Part shown: piece by piece, positions 51,795 through 59,948 of the stretch | Layout of the letters: every line of letters begins with the position of its first letter | Position numbering within the stretch: the first letter of the stretch is position 1 | Origin: Poriferisodalis sp965208485 | GTDB lineage: Bacteria > Actinomycetota > Acidimicrobiia > Acidimicrobiales > Poriferisodalaceae | Assembly (NCBI RefSeq): GCF_965208485.1 | Contig: NZ_OZ242344.1 | Span: 2,108,001 to 2,172,000 of the forward strand | Length of the DNA: 64,000 nt | Direction of reading: 5' to 3' | Made by a program: the position numbers and the translations under genes | Notes under the pieces: model-generated | Seen by the model: only the letters and a program-made list of their open reading frames with translations | What the model was told of the DNA's origin: nothing | Databases searched by the model: none

Positions 51795-53159
51795 TCACAC
51801 CCCCGACAGCGCGACATCGGCGACGACCAGTGGCGGCATCGACATCCCGCCGGCAAGCGGCTCCGCGGTCGCCCCGATGCCGCAGATCCCAAGCAGCATC
51901 CGCTGCAGTGTGGATGCGATCGTTGCCTCCCGGAATGGCTCGGCCAATTCACCGCCCGAGATGCGATGTCCCCAGGCGCCGACCGAGAAGTCGCCACTGG
52001 TGGGATTGACCCCGCTGTGCAGACCGCTGACGCCCCGCACGAGCACACCATTTCCGATGGACGCGTTCAGCTTCTCATTGGCGATGTCACCGGTGTTCAC
52101 GACGGGCGCGTGAGTTCCGACTCCGGGCACCGATCGAGTGCCGCGGACAGCCGACCCGGTGGAGAAGGTGTCCGATCGTCGGGCGGTGTATGCGTTGTGC
52201 AGGAAGCCGCCGAGCACACCCGAGGTGATCAGCGCATTGCGGCGAGCGGCGAGCCCTTCGCCGTCGAAGTTGGTGGCGCCTAATGTCGCAGGGTCGGTCG
52301 GATCGTCGAACAGGCTCAATCGCTCGTCGGCGATCTGGGAGCCGACACGGTCGGCGAACGGCGAGCGTCCCTTGAGCACGCTGTCCGCGGCAAGCACGCT
52401 GGTGACTACTGCGATGAATGCGGCAGCAACCGACGGAGCGAGCACGACCGGCAATCGTTCGCTCGGCGGCTTGGTCGCGCCGAGCTGTCCAGTGGCCAGC
52501 GCTGTCGATTCTGTGACGACACGATCAACGTCGAGCTGATCGGGCCGCCGGGCCGCATCGCCGGCGTAGCCGATCTGGGTCTCGTCGCCATCGGAGGCGA
52601 GCGGTTGGGCGCCGATCGAACAGCAGCCTGCCGAGGCTTGCACACAGATGCCCGTGCTCGACGCCAGGGCCGACTGCGACCAGCCGTCGCTCCACGCGGC
52701 GACACGTACGCCTGAGATGCGCGGATCGGCATCGAGGCAGCGGCGCTCGAGATCGATCGCCGCAGCGATCTTGTCGGCATCGGGAACGCTCAGGATCGCC
52801 GGGTCGCTGAGATCCAGTCCCGGCGGCTCCACACCGTCGGGCTCGGCAAGGCGCTGGTGCGGGTCCGGCTCGCCGAAAGCGACGTTGCGGCGCGCCGCCG
52901 CCAGCGTGTCGGACACCACATCGGGATCCAGCGAGCCGGCGGACGCGAATCCTTGACGGCCGTCTTCGACGACGCGCACGCCGATTGCGGCAGTCACGCC
53001 CGAGCGCAGCGACTCCACTTCGCCGTTGTACGCCCGCACCGTGGTGGAACGCCCCGTCGAGACGCACACCTCGATCTGCTCGTTGCCCGCAGCCCGCTCG
53101 CACACCCGCTGGGCGAGCTGAGCCAGCTCATCAGGTTCAAACTGCTTGCGACCATTCAC
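51795..53159 (-). CDS. tldE: TldE/PmbA-family metalloprotease subunit
   Basis: A 454-residue TldE/PmbA protein, the non-metal partner of the TldD/E protease that processes microcin-type peptides and degrades unfolded proteins. Features are STGRSTTVRAYNGEVESLRSGVTAAIGVRVVEDGRQGFAS, VVLAPSVAAAFIAVVTSVLAADSVLKGRSPFADRVGSQIADERLSL, and LHSGVNPTSGDFSVGAWGHRISGGELAEPFREATIASTLQRML near the C-terminus. It follows tldD after a 24-bp tandem repeat. No peptide precursor gene was found nearby. Confidence 0.92.
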   Translation of the reverse strand: MNGRKQFEPDELAQLAQRVCERAAGNEQIEVCVSTGRSTTVRAYNGEVESLRSGVTAAIGVRVVEDGRQGFASAGSLDPDVVSDTLAAARRNVAFGEPDPHQRLAEPDGVEPPGLDLSDPAILSVPDADKIAAAIDLERRCLDADPRISGVRVAAWSDGWSQSALASSTGICVQASAGCCSIGAQPLASDGDETQIGYAGDAARRPDQLDVDRVVTESTALATGQLGATKPPSERLPVVLAPSVAAAFIAVVTSVLAADSVLKGRSPFADRVGSQIADERLSLFDDPTDPATLGATNFDGEGLAARRNALITSGVLGGFLHNAYTARRSDTFSTGSAVRGTRSVPGVGTHAPVVNTGDIANEKLNASIGNGVLVRGVSGLHSGVNPTSGDFSVGAWGHRISGGELAEPFREATIASTLQRMLLGICGIGATAEPLAGGMSMPPLVVADVALSGV

Positions 53160-53185
53160 CAGCGATCACACCCCGTCGTCTGGAC

Positions 53186-53257
53186 GCGGCCGCATCCCGC
53201 CGCTCACGCGCGGCCGCATCCCGCCGCTCACGCGCGGCCGCATCCCGCCGCTCACGC
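53186..53257. repeat. Three perfect 24-bp tandem repeats between tldD and tldE
   Basis: The 24-bp unit GCGGCCGCATCCCGCCGCTC + ACGC occurs three times without mismatch (53186-53209, 53210-53233, 53234-53257). The tldD stop codon lies in the last unit, so repeat number changes would alter only the spacer. Likely a slippage-prone minisatellite. Confidence 0.92.
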
Positions 53258-54697
53258 GGCGGTGCCCCCGACGGTCAGGGCTCGCACCCGCAGGGTGGGC
53301 TGGCCGTCGCCGACGGGGACGCCTTGGCCGTCCTTGCCGCAGGTGCCCGGATGACCCATCGCGAAGTCACTGCCGATGGCATCGATGTCAAGAAGCACCT
53401 GGGGACCGTTGCCGATCAGGTTGCCCTCGCGAAGCGGCTCGGTGATCTCGCCGTCCTCGATGAGGTAGGCCTCGGTCATGCCGAACACGAAGTCGCCGGT
53501 CGCCGTGTTCACCTGACCGCCGCCGAGGTGGGCCACATACACGCCCCAGGGCGTGTCAGAGATGATGTCATCGGGGTCGATGTCGCCGTTCGTGACGAAC
53601 GTGTTGGTCATGCGGACCATCGGCAGGTGCGTGTAGCTCTGGCGACGACCGTTGCCCGACGGCGCTCGCCCGTCGTCCCGGCTCCGTAGCCAGTCCCACA
53701 TGTAGTCGGTCAGCACGCCGTCGGAAATCAGCACGTTCCGCTGCGTCGGATGGCCTTCGTCGTCAATTCTCAGCGCGCCCCACTCGGGCCCCATCGTGCC
53801 GTCATCCACCAAGGTCACGCCTTCGGCGGCTACCCGAGTGCCCACCCGGTCCCGGAACACCGACGCGCCCTTGCGCACCAAGTCGGCTTCGAGCCCGTGC
53901 CCGCATGCCTCGTGAAACAGCACGCCGCCACCGCCCCGAGCGATCACCACGGGCACCTCGCCGCTGGGTGCCGGGCGAGCGGCCAGCTTGGTCACGGCGC
54001 GCTGTGCCGCGCGCTCGGCCAGCTCGGCTGGGTCGCAGTCGTCGAACAGCTCCCACCCCACCGTGTAGCCGACGGTTTCACGGCCGGTCTGCAAACCGCC
54101 GTCACCGCTGGCCACGCAGCTCACCGAGAACAGCGTGCGGACCTGATCGTCCGCCGCACAGACGCCGTTGGTGTTGGCCACCAGGATCCGCCGCCGGCTG
54201 TCGCCATAGCGGGCGGTGACCTGGGTGATCGCCTTCTGGGTCGAGCGGGCGGCGTCGTCCGCCGCCTTCAGAAGCGTCACCTTGTGTTCGGTGCCGATGT
54301 CTGCCGGCAGCACTGCGACCTGAGGCTCGGCTCTGCCGTCGCCGCGGAACGACGCCATGTCGACCGCCCCGCCGGCCGGCGAGCGAGTCGCCACCGCCGC
54401 CGCGGTTCGTGCCGCGTCCGCGAGTCCGTCGGGAGTCAGGTCGGACGTGTGTGCATATCCCGTGATGTCGCCCGCGGTGACCCGGATGCCCACGCCACGG
54501 TCCCGGCCCGAGTTCATCTCCTCGACGCGTCCTTCGTCGAACAGCACGCCCGTCGAGGATCGATCCTCAGCGAAGAGCTCTGCCCATTCCCCGCCCGCGC
54601 GCAGGGCCTCCCTCAGGGTCGCATCAACCACGTCAAGGTCGACAAGCGGTCCGGCCTCGGTGCTGCCGGGAGTGATGGTGTCTGTCGTTGAGGTCAT
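53252..54697 (-). CDS. tldD: TldD-family zinc metalloprotease
   Basis: A 481-residue TldD, the metal-binding subunit of the TldD/E protease. The zinc motif HEACGHGLEAD (H-E-x3-H, about residue 260) follows VPVVIARGGGGVLF. Other family segments are FDEGRVEEMNSGRDRGVGIRV at the N-terminus, GDFVFGMTEAYLIEDGEITEPLREGNLIGNGPQVLLDIDAIG and MGHPGTCGKDGQGVPVGDGQPTLRV at the C-terminus. ATG 54697 is preferred to the open frame extending to 54754. Cotranscribed with tldE. Confidence 0.93.
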   Translation of the reverse strand: MTSTTDTITPGSTEAGPLVDLDVVDATLREALRAGGEWAELFAEDRSSTGVLFDEGRVEEMNSGRDRGVGIRVTAGDITGYAHTSDLTPDGLADAARTAAAVATRSPAGGAVDMASFRGDGRAEPQVAVLPADIGTEHKVTLLKAADDAARSTQKAITQVTARYGDSRRRILVANTNGVCAADDQVRTLFSVSCVASGDGGLQTGRETVGYTVGWELFDDCDPAELAERAAQRAVTKLAARPAPSGEVPVVIARGGGGVLFHEACGHGLEADLVRKGASVFRDRVGTRVAAEGVTLVDDGTMGPEWGALRIDDEGHPTQRNVLISDGVLTDYMWDWLRSRDDGRAPSGNGRRQSYTHLPMVRMTNTFVTNGDIDPDDIISDTPWGVYVAHLGGGQVNTATGDFVFGMTEAYLIEDGEITEPLREGNLIGNGPQVLLDIDAIGSDFAMGHPGTCGKDGQGVPVGDGQPTLRVRALTVGGTAA

Positions 54698-54860
54698 GGG
54701 ATGCGCTGTCGTGTCGGGATCACTGCCGGGATTTCCGAAGCATCGGCGAGACACGCGTCAGCGTCTCATGTCCCGCGGTGCGGCCACACTATTGTGCGAA
54801 GCCAAGTGAAACGCTTCGTTAGAGGATGCGGTGGTTGGACCTCCCCGGCGGACCGCCATT

Positions 54861-54905
54861 TGCTTCCCGTTCTAGTTCGCTTCGCTCACCGGCCGCTCGG
54901 ACCCG
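54861..54905 (-). repeat. Dispersed repeat, copy D
   Basis: Partial copy in the 54698-54985 intergenic stretch: minus-strand CCGAGCGGCC-GGTGAGCGAAGCGAACTAGAACGGGAAGCA aligned with copies A-C (broken here for length). It lacks the GGCGAAGCCGTG part and is not coding. The rest of this intergenic stretch shows no gene. Confidence 0.65.
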
Positions 54906-54985
54906 GGACTCTGCCTCTGAGGGAAGTGCGCAGCCGTACTGAATCCAGGGCCGCCGTGAGCAGGCGCCGTGGGAGTGCAGCCTGA

Positions 54986-55966
54986 GTGCGCATGCCGCAC
55001 GGCCTCGTCACGGTGCTCCGCGTCGGCGTGAGCGCAGGCCTCTTGGCGCTGCTGCTCATCATCAGCCGCGACGAGCTCTCTGCTCTCGACCTCGACTCCA
55101 AGCGTGCGGCGGCCGGCTGGCTGGTGACTGCGTCGCTTGCGATCGCCGCGGCCTTCGTCACTGCCTCCGCACGCTGGTGGCAAGTCGCTGCCACGCTCGA
55201 CGTCAAGGTGTCGTGCCGGTCGATGCTGTCGATCTACTTGGCAGCCCAGTTCGTCGGCAACTTCCTGCCCACCACGATCGGCGGGGACGTGCTGCGCGTC
55301 AACCGGCTGGGCCGTCTGTGCGGCAGCGAGGCCAACGCATTCGCAACGGTGATCATCGAGCGTCTCACCGGCTGGGTGGTGCTTCCGGTGCTCACACTGG
55401 CAGCACTGCTGTCGCGGCCGAGCCTCCTCACACATTCGGGCGGCCAGATTGCAGGCGGGCTGGCGCTGGGAACACTTGCCGTGCTGGCGTTCGTCGTCTG
55501 GGTTGCCGAGCATCCACGCGGACTCGGCCGTCTTGCCGGGGGCAACCGCATCCGAGATGCACTGGGCGCCGTTCACACCGGCTTGAGCATGTTCCGGCGA
55601 CATCCGCGCGCTGCCGCACGGCTGCTGGGAGTCGGGTTCGCCTACCAAGTCCTCCTCGTGGCGGCGACAGCGCTGATCGGGGCAGCCATCGGCATCAATC
55701 CCGGCATGCGCGCATGGCTGGCATTTGCGCCGATGGTGTTGATCGTCCAGCTCATGCCCTTCACGATCGGGGGCCTCGGCGTGCGTGAGGGTGCGTTCGT
55801 GCTGTTCCTCGATGCCCACGGCGTGAACGAAGGCGAAGCCGTGCTGCTGGGCTTGCTGCTGTACGCGCTGACCCTGCTGGTGAGCCTGACCGGGGCCCCC
55901 GCACTGGCGCTCGGCGGGCGTCGGCGGCACGGCAAGGCGCCCGCGGAGGCACCGCTCGGACCCTGA
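54986..55966 (+). CDS. Lysylphosphatidylglycerol synthase TM/UPF0104-like flippase
   Basis: A 326-residue polytopic membrane protein with about eight helices. Family segments are ARWWQVAATLDVKVSCRSMLSIYLAAQFVGNFLPTTIGGDVLRVNRLGR (the conserved F-N-x-P-x2-G-G-D core), TVIIERLTGWVVLPVL, and MVLIVQLMPFTIGGLGVREGAFVLFL near the end. Members flip or modify lipids, for example in aminoacyl-phosphatidylglycerol or glycolipid pathways. The gene runs straight into dxs (17 nt apart). Confidence 0.88.
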   Translation: MRMPHGLVTVLRVGVSAGLLALLLIISRDELSALDLDSKRAAAGWLVTASLAIAAAFVTASARWWQVAATLDVKVSCRSMLSIYLAAQFVGNFLPTTIGGDVLRVNRLGRLCGSEANAFATVIIERLTGWVVLPVLTLAALLSRPSLLTHSGGQIAGGLALGTLAVLAFVVWVAEHPRGLGRLAGGNRIRDALGAVHTGLSMFRRHPRAAARLLGVGFAYQVLLVAATALIGAAIGINPGMRAWLAFAPMVLIVQLMPFTIGGLGVREGAFVLFLDAHGVNEGEAVLLGLLLYALTLLVSLTGAPALALGGRRRHGKAPAEAPLGP

Positions 55967-55983
55967 GTACCCTTGGGCCGCGA

Positions 55984-58053
55984 ATGCACCTCGCCAAACT
56001 CACCAGTCCGGCTGACCTGCGGGCGCTCAGCCCAGCGCAGCTCGACGAACTCTGCGCCGAGATACGGCACTTCATCGTGCAGGCCGTCTCGCGCACCGGT
56101 GGACATCTGGGGTCGAACCTCGGCACCGTCGAGCTCACCGTGGCGCTGCACCGGGTCTTCGAATCGCCGCGTGACGTCATCGTCTGGGACACCGGCCATC
56201 AGACCTACGTGCACAAGCTCATCACGGGACGCCGGGAGGGCTTCGAGCGCCTGCGCCAGCGCCACGGCCTGTCGGGGTATCCCAGCATGTCGGAGTCTCC
56301 CCATGATGTGGTCGAGAACAGTCATGCCTCGACCTCGCTGAGCTGGGCGTCGGGCCTTGCCGCGGGCTTCGCACTGACCGGTCACGAGCACCGCCGTGTC
56401 GTAGCAGTCATCGGGGACGGCTCGATGACCGGCGGCATAGCCTTTGAGGCACTGAACAACCTCGGCCACTACGCCCAGCGTGCCCTCATCGTGCTGAACG
56501 ACAACGGCCGCTCCTATGCCCCGACGGTCAGCCGGCTGTCGGCCGCGGTGTCACGGCTGCGACAGTCGCCTCACTATGTTCAGGGTCGGCGGGTCGTGGA
56601 CCACTTGCTCGAGCGCGTGCCCCTCGGCGACGGCGTACGGCGCAGCCTCGACAGCGCTGCGGCAGCCATGCGTGAGATGTGGGAGCCGCCAGCGTTCTTC
56701 GAGACGCTCGGCGTGCGCTATCTCGGACCCGTCGACGGTCACGACATCGGAGCCATGGAATCGGCATTTCGCGACGCAGCGGCCTACGCCGAGGGCCCGG
56801 TCGTCGTGCACGTGGTGACCCAGAAGGGCCGCGGCTACGCCCCGGCCGAGCACGACACCGAGAAGCACCTGCACGACATCGGCCTCTTCGACCCAGCCAC
56901 CGGCAGCTCGCCAGCGCTCGCCCCCGCCGAGCTGACCCCAGAAGAGTCCCGGGAGGCGCCGAGCGAGTCCGCGACCTCCTCCGAGCCGACTGTGCGCGAT
57001 GAACCGGCTCGCCAAGCCGAGCCGACTGTGCGCGATGAACCGGCTCGCCAAGCCGAGCCGACTGTGCGCGATGAACCGGCTCGCCAAGCCGAGCCGACTG
57101 TGCGCGACTACACGGCCGTGTTCACCGAGACGCTCATCGCCGCAGCGCGACGCAACCGTGACCTCGTCGCGATCACCGCTGCCATGGGCGGCTCCACCGG
57201 CTTGCTGCCGTTCCAGCGCGAGTTTCCCGAGCGCTTCTACGACGTGGGCATCGCTGAACAGCACGCGTTGACCTCAGCAGCGGGCATGGCACGCGCAGGT
57301 CTGCGACCGGTCGTGGCGGTGTACTCGACGTTCATGGCCCGCGCCTTCGATCAGGCGCTCTACGACATCGGCCTGCATCGGCTGCCGGTCATCCTCTGCG
57401 TTGACCGCGCCGGCATCACGGGCCCCGACGGCGCATCCCACCACGGACTCTACGACATCGCCATGTTCACCCGCGTTCCGGACATGACGGTCTTCGCGCC
57501 GTCATCGCCCGACGACCTGCCGGTCGCGTTCGCTCACGCGCTCGAAATCACCGACGGACCGGTTGCGATTCGCTGGCCCCGAGGAAAGGGCGCGCTGGCC
57601 GGGCCGATCGAGCCGCTCCAGACGTCCCCCGGCGGCATGCGGCTGCAGGCTCGTCGGCGCCGAACGGGCCCTGACGCCTGCGTGCTCGCGGCCGGTCAGA
57701 CCCTCAGTGCCGCCGCAGAGGCAGCCGACTTGCTCAGCGCCGACGGCACAGAAGTATCCCTGTGGGATCCACGGGTGATCAAGCCGCTGGATCGAGCCAT
57801 GCTCCTCGATGCCGCCTCGCATCCGCTCGTCGTCACGGTCGAGGACGGCGTACGGGTCGGCGGGTTCGGCAGCCTCGTCAGCGATGCGCTGCAGCAGCTC
57901 GATGCGCCCAGCGTTCCCCGCGTGTGCCAGCTCGGCACACCCGATGCGTACCTCCCGCACGGCAGCGCCGCCGAGCTTGCCGCCGAGGTCGGCCTCGACG
58001 CCAAAGGCATCGCGGCGTCGGTCGGCAAGATCCTCGCCCGGATGAACTCCTAG
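55984..58053 (+). CDS. dxs: 1-deoxy-D-xylulose-5-phosphate synthase with repeat-expanded linker
   Basis: A 689-residue Dxs, which condenses pyruvate and glyceraldehyde-3-phosphate in the MEP isoprenoid pathway using ThDP. Motifs are SRTGGHLGSNLGTVELTVALH, VWDTGHQTYVHKLITGR, the ThDP site GDGSMTGGIAFEALNNLG (145-162), and in domain II YDVGIAEQHALTSAAGMA and DRAGITGPDGASHHGLYDIA. Between domains I and II a linker of about 50 residues contains three perfect 12-residue repeats (EPTVRDEPARQA) plus a partial fourth, lengthening the protein beyond the usual about 620-640. Its TAG stop is part of the CTAG edge of miniature element Z2. Confidence 0.96.
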   Translation: MHLAKLTSPADLRALSPAQLDELCAEIRHFIVQAVSRTGGHLGSNLGTVELTVALHRVFESPRDVIVWDTGHQTYVHKLITGRREGFERLRQRHGLSGYPSMSESPHDVVENSHASTSLSWASGLAAGFALTGHEHRRVVAVIGDGSMTGGIAFEALNNLGHYAQRALIVLNDNGRSYAPTVSRLSAAVSRLRQSPHYVQGRRVVDHLLERVPLGDGVRRSLDSAAAAMREMWEPPAFFETLGVRYLGPVDGHDIGAMESAFRDAAAYAEGPVVVHVVTQKGRGYAPAEHDTEKHLHDIGLFDPATGSSPALAPAELTPEESREAPSESATSSEPTVRDEPARQAEPTVRDEPARQAEPTVRDEPARQAEPTVRDYTAVFTETLIAAARRNRDLVAITAAMGGSTGLLPFQREFPERFYDVGIAEQHALTSAAGMARAGLRPVVAVYSTFMARAFDQALYDIGLHRLPVILCVDRAGITGPDGASHHGLYDIAMFTRVPDMTVFAPSSPDDLPVAFAHALEITDGPVAIRWPRGKGALAGPIEPLQTSPGGMRLQARRRRTGPDACVLAAGQTLSAAAEAADLLSADGTEVSLWDPRVIKPLDRAMLLDAASHPLVVTVEDGVRVGGFGSLVSDALQQLDAPSVPRVCQLGTPDAYLPHGSAAELAAEVGLDAKGIAASVGKILARMNS
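56983..57105 (+). repeat. 36-bp in-frame tandem repeat within dxs
   Basis: Three perfect 36-bp units (56983-57018, 57019-57054, 57055-57090) and 15 bases of a fourth. Each encodes EPTVRDEPARQA (about residues 334-369). Because the unit is a multiple of three, copy-number change preserves the frame. Perfect identity implies recent expansion. Confidence 0.95.
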
Positions 58054-58149
58054 TGGTGTGTCGCAGTTTTCCTCCGGGCATCATGCAGCTCGCTGACCTG
58101 CAAGAATGGGCTTGCTTCAGCCCCAGCCATTTCAGCGACGCACCACTAG
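58050..58149. mobile_element. Miniature element Z2 (100 bp, CTAG-flanked)
   Basis: Identical over all 100 bases to 42509-42608. The left CTAG contains the dxs stop codon (TCC TAG), so insertion left the protein unchanged. The right edge abuts a thiolase fragment. Perfect identity of two copies 15.5 kb apart indicates recent movement, so a mobilising transposase is probably elsewhere in the genome. Confidence 0.9.
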
Positions 58150-58150
58150 G

Positions 58151-58265
58151 AGGAAGCTGAGCGCCTTGATGTACAGCGGGTTGTCGCAGTACTTGTGGGC
58201 GTAGGCCGGCACCAGCAGGCTGAACATGGCCGACGCAGTGATCGCAGAATCGGTGACTGCATGGC
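58151..58265 (-). pseudogene. Thiolase gene fragment with internal deletion
   Basis: On the minus strand the translation SAITASAMFSLLVPAYAHKYCDNPLYIKALSF joins two parts of the thiolase at 61251-62453: TITAPATFSLLAPAYAHKY and AHKYCDNPLYIKALSF. These are separated in that gene by 225 bp. The two ends of the missing piece share the 14-bp direct repeat GTACTTGTGGGCGT (61767-61780, 61992-62005), so a deletion between these repeats fits. The first 48 bases equal the nearby thiolase exactly while the rest is diverged. The following bases to 58322 hold no recognised gene. Confidence 0.88.
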
Positions 58266-58322
58266 TGCCGCGGCAATCAAGACCTTCGCCAAGACGAACT
58301 TCTGCGCGCTCGCTCGCGGCCG

Positions 58323-59927
58323 TCATGTCGGTTCTGAACTTCCCTCTTCACCTTGGAAGAACTTCATCGCACGTTCGCTCTCGATGAATCCCAGGATGGC
58401 AGCGGCATCCCGCAATTGGCCACGCCAATTCTCCGCAGGAGTTTCCCGAACGCCGACCTCTACGAGCCTGTCAGGGTGCTCGAGCAGGCTCTCCAAGAGA
58501 CCGCCGAGGCGCTGTCTGTATTCCGGACAATCAAGAGCTTCCTCGAGCAGGAAGTCAATGTCGACACCCGGCAAACCCATGGGCGCGATCAGGCGACCGC
58601 CGTCGCTGCGGCTGGCTGACCGTGCGTCTCGTGGACTCCAACGGATCGAAGAGGCATATGGCAGCGGGGAGTAGTTACGCGGTGGAGTCATCGTCATCGT
58701 GTCGTCACTGCGAGCCAAGTGCCGATCGTCCTCCCCGGAGATCGATTCCAGACGGCGTTGGGAGGCTCTTGCCACTGGTGAAGATGCGCTGGCAATCGAA
58801 TCCGAACTGCACCTCCGGAACGTCAAGTGGTGAGAATCCTCATCGATGATCTCGTTCCCGGCGAGGATTGCCCACCGCCTGAGGGCATCTGCAGCGTTGA
58901 GTGATCTCGGACGAGCGGACTTCGTCTCACCGAACTCGACTGACAATGTGACACACCATTCATCCGAAGACCCGCCAGCCTCGATCGAGAATTCATCGTG
59001 GACAATCGACGCAGAAATCGCGTCCGCGTTCTGCCACGCGACTCCGCTCCAGACAAGCGCCTCCCGCATTAGCAGTGCACCAAGTTGACGACCTGCTGAG
59101 TCAACGTCGTAGCCCATCAATTCGGCAGTATTCTGTGGCCAGTCGTCCCTGCGTGCTAAAGCAACAATCGACGTCGGATCTCCAGACCGCAGTCGATCGG
59201 TGACATATGCCTGACCGATGGAGTATGTCCAACCCGAAGCTCGCTCAAAGAACGGTGCCAACGCGAGGGAACGATCCAGCGGTCCATTGTCAAGCGGCAT
59301 CGTGTCTCGCGGTGATCGACCAGAACCTTTCGCAGGCAAGTCTCGCTGGGCAAGGATACGCTCGGCGGCATACTGCGATTGACACGCGTGAGCGAATCCC
59401 TCGGAAACCGCCGCGATCGTCAGGTAGTGGTCAGGTTCATCTGCGATGGACAACGGCAAGTTGGACTGCCGTTCGCGCAGTGCGTCGTTGAGCCACACAT
59501 GTGCAAGCTCGTGCGCGAGAATCTGATCCGTCCAGAAGCCGTCTACATGAGGGTTCAAGTAGACAGTTCGTGTTCGCGCATCATAGAAGCCAGCTCGATC
59601 TGCAGCGCGCCCGCGATAGAAGTCGACGTACATCTCGAAGTCCGTTGAGATAAAACCCAGAAATGAATAGAGCAGATACTCGCGAAACAGTGCATCAAGA
59701 GATGAGATAGAGGTCATGCTCGCACCGTTGTCAGCGATCAACACTGACGGCAGACTGTCTCTGTCGAAAGAAATTCCGCAGCTATTTCTGACATCTGCCA
59801 AGAGCGATGCAGATAGCTCATGCGGATCGCCTGAGAATTGCGGCGATCCTTGCGAGTGCTCAGATGTGCATTGCACACACACGGCAAGTATCGACAACAA
59901 CATAGCCAAACAAATCCAACTCTTCAT
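58323..59927 (-). CDS. Putative lipoprotein metalloprotease (gluzincin-like)
   Basis: A 534-residue protein of no recognised family. The N-terminus MKSWICLAMLLSILAVCVQC is a signal peptide with a lipobox-like LAVC, or C20. The segment TDQILAHELAHVWLND supplies HExxH (H139, E140, H143), and AAVSEGFAHACQSQY gives a possible third ligand E176, as in gluzincins. About 250 residues of mixed helical sequence follow, then a low-complexity part (SPVARASQRRLESISGEDDRH) and a helical C-terminal domain (FLLEEALDCPEYRQRLGGLLESLLEHPDRLVEV). Composition is AT-richer than its neighbours. It probably acts at the outer face of the membrane. Confidence 0.65.
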   Translation of the reverse strand: MKSWICLAMLLSILAVCVQCTSEHSQGSPQFSGDPHELSASLLADVRNSCGISFDRDSLPSVLIADNGASMTSISSLDALFREYLLYSFLGFISTDFEMYVDFYRGRAADRAGFYDARTRTVYLNPHVDGFWTDQILAHELAHVWLNDALRERQSNLPLSIADEPDHYLTIAAVSEGFAHACQSQYAAERILAQRDLPAKGSGRSPRDTMPLDNGPLDRSLALAPFFERASGWTYSIGQAYVTDRLRSGDPTSIVALARRDDWPQNTAELMGYDVDSAGRQLGALLMREALVWSGVAWQNADAISASIVHDEFSIEAGGSSDEWCVTLSVEFGETKSARPRSLNAADALRRWAILAGNEIIDEDSHHLTFRRCSSDSIASASSPVARASQRRLESISGEDDRHLARSDDTMTMTPPRNYSPLPYASSIRWSPRDARSASRSDGGRLIAPMGLPGVDIDFLLEEALDCPEYRQRLGGLLESLLEHPDRLVEVGVRETPAENWRGQLRDAAAILGFIESERAMKFFQGEEGSSEPT

Positions 59928-59948
59928 ACTAAGGCAGTGCCTATGCCA

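Noticed and set aside
53186..53257. CRISPR-like array
   Set aside because: The 24-bp units are contiguous with no spacers and no cas genes are present; the dxs and 18-bp repeats are likewise plain tandem repeats.
51795..54697. RiPP biosynthesis cluster based on TldD/TldE
   Set aside because: No precursor peptide, cyclodehydratase, radical-SAM or exporter gene lies alongside; the pair is widespread as a general protease.
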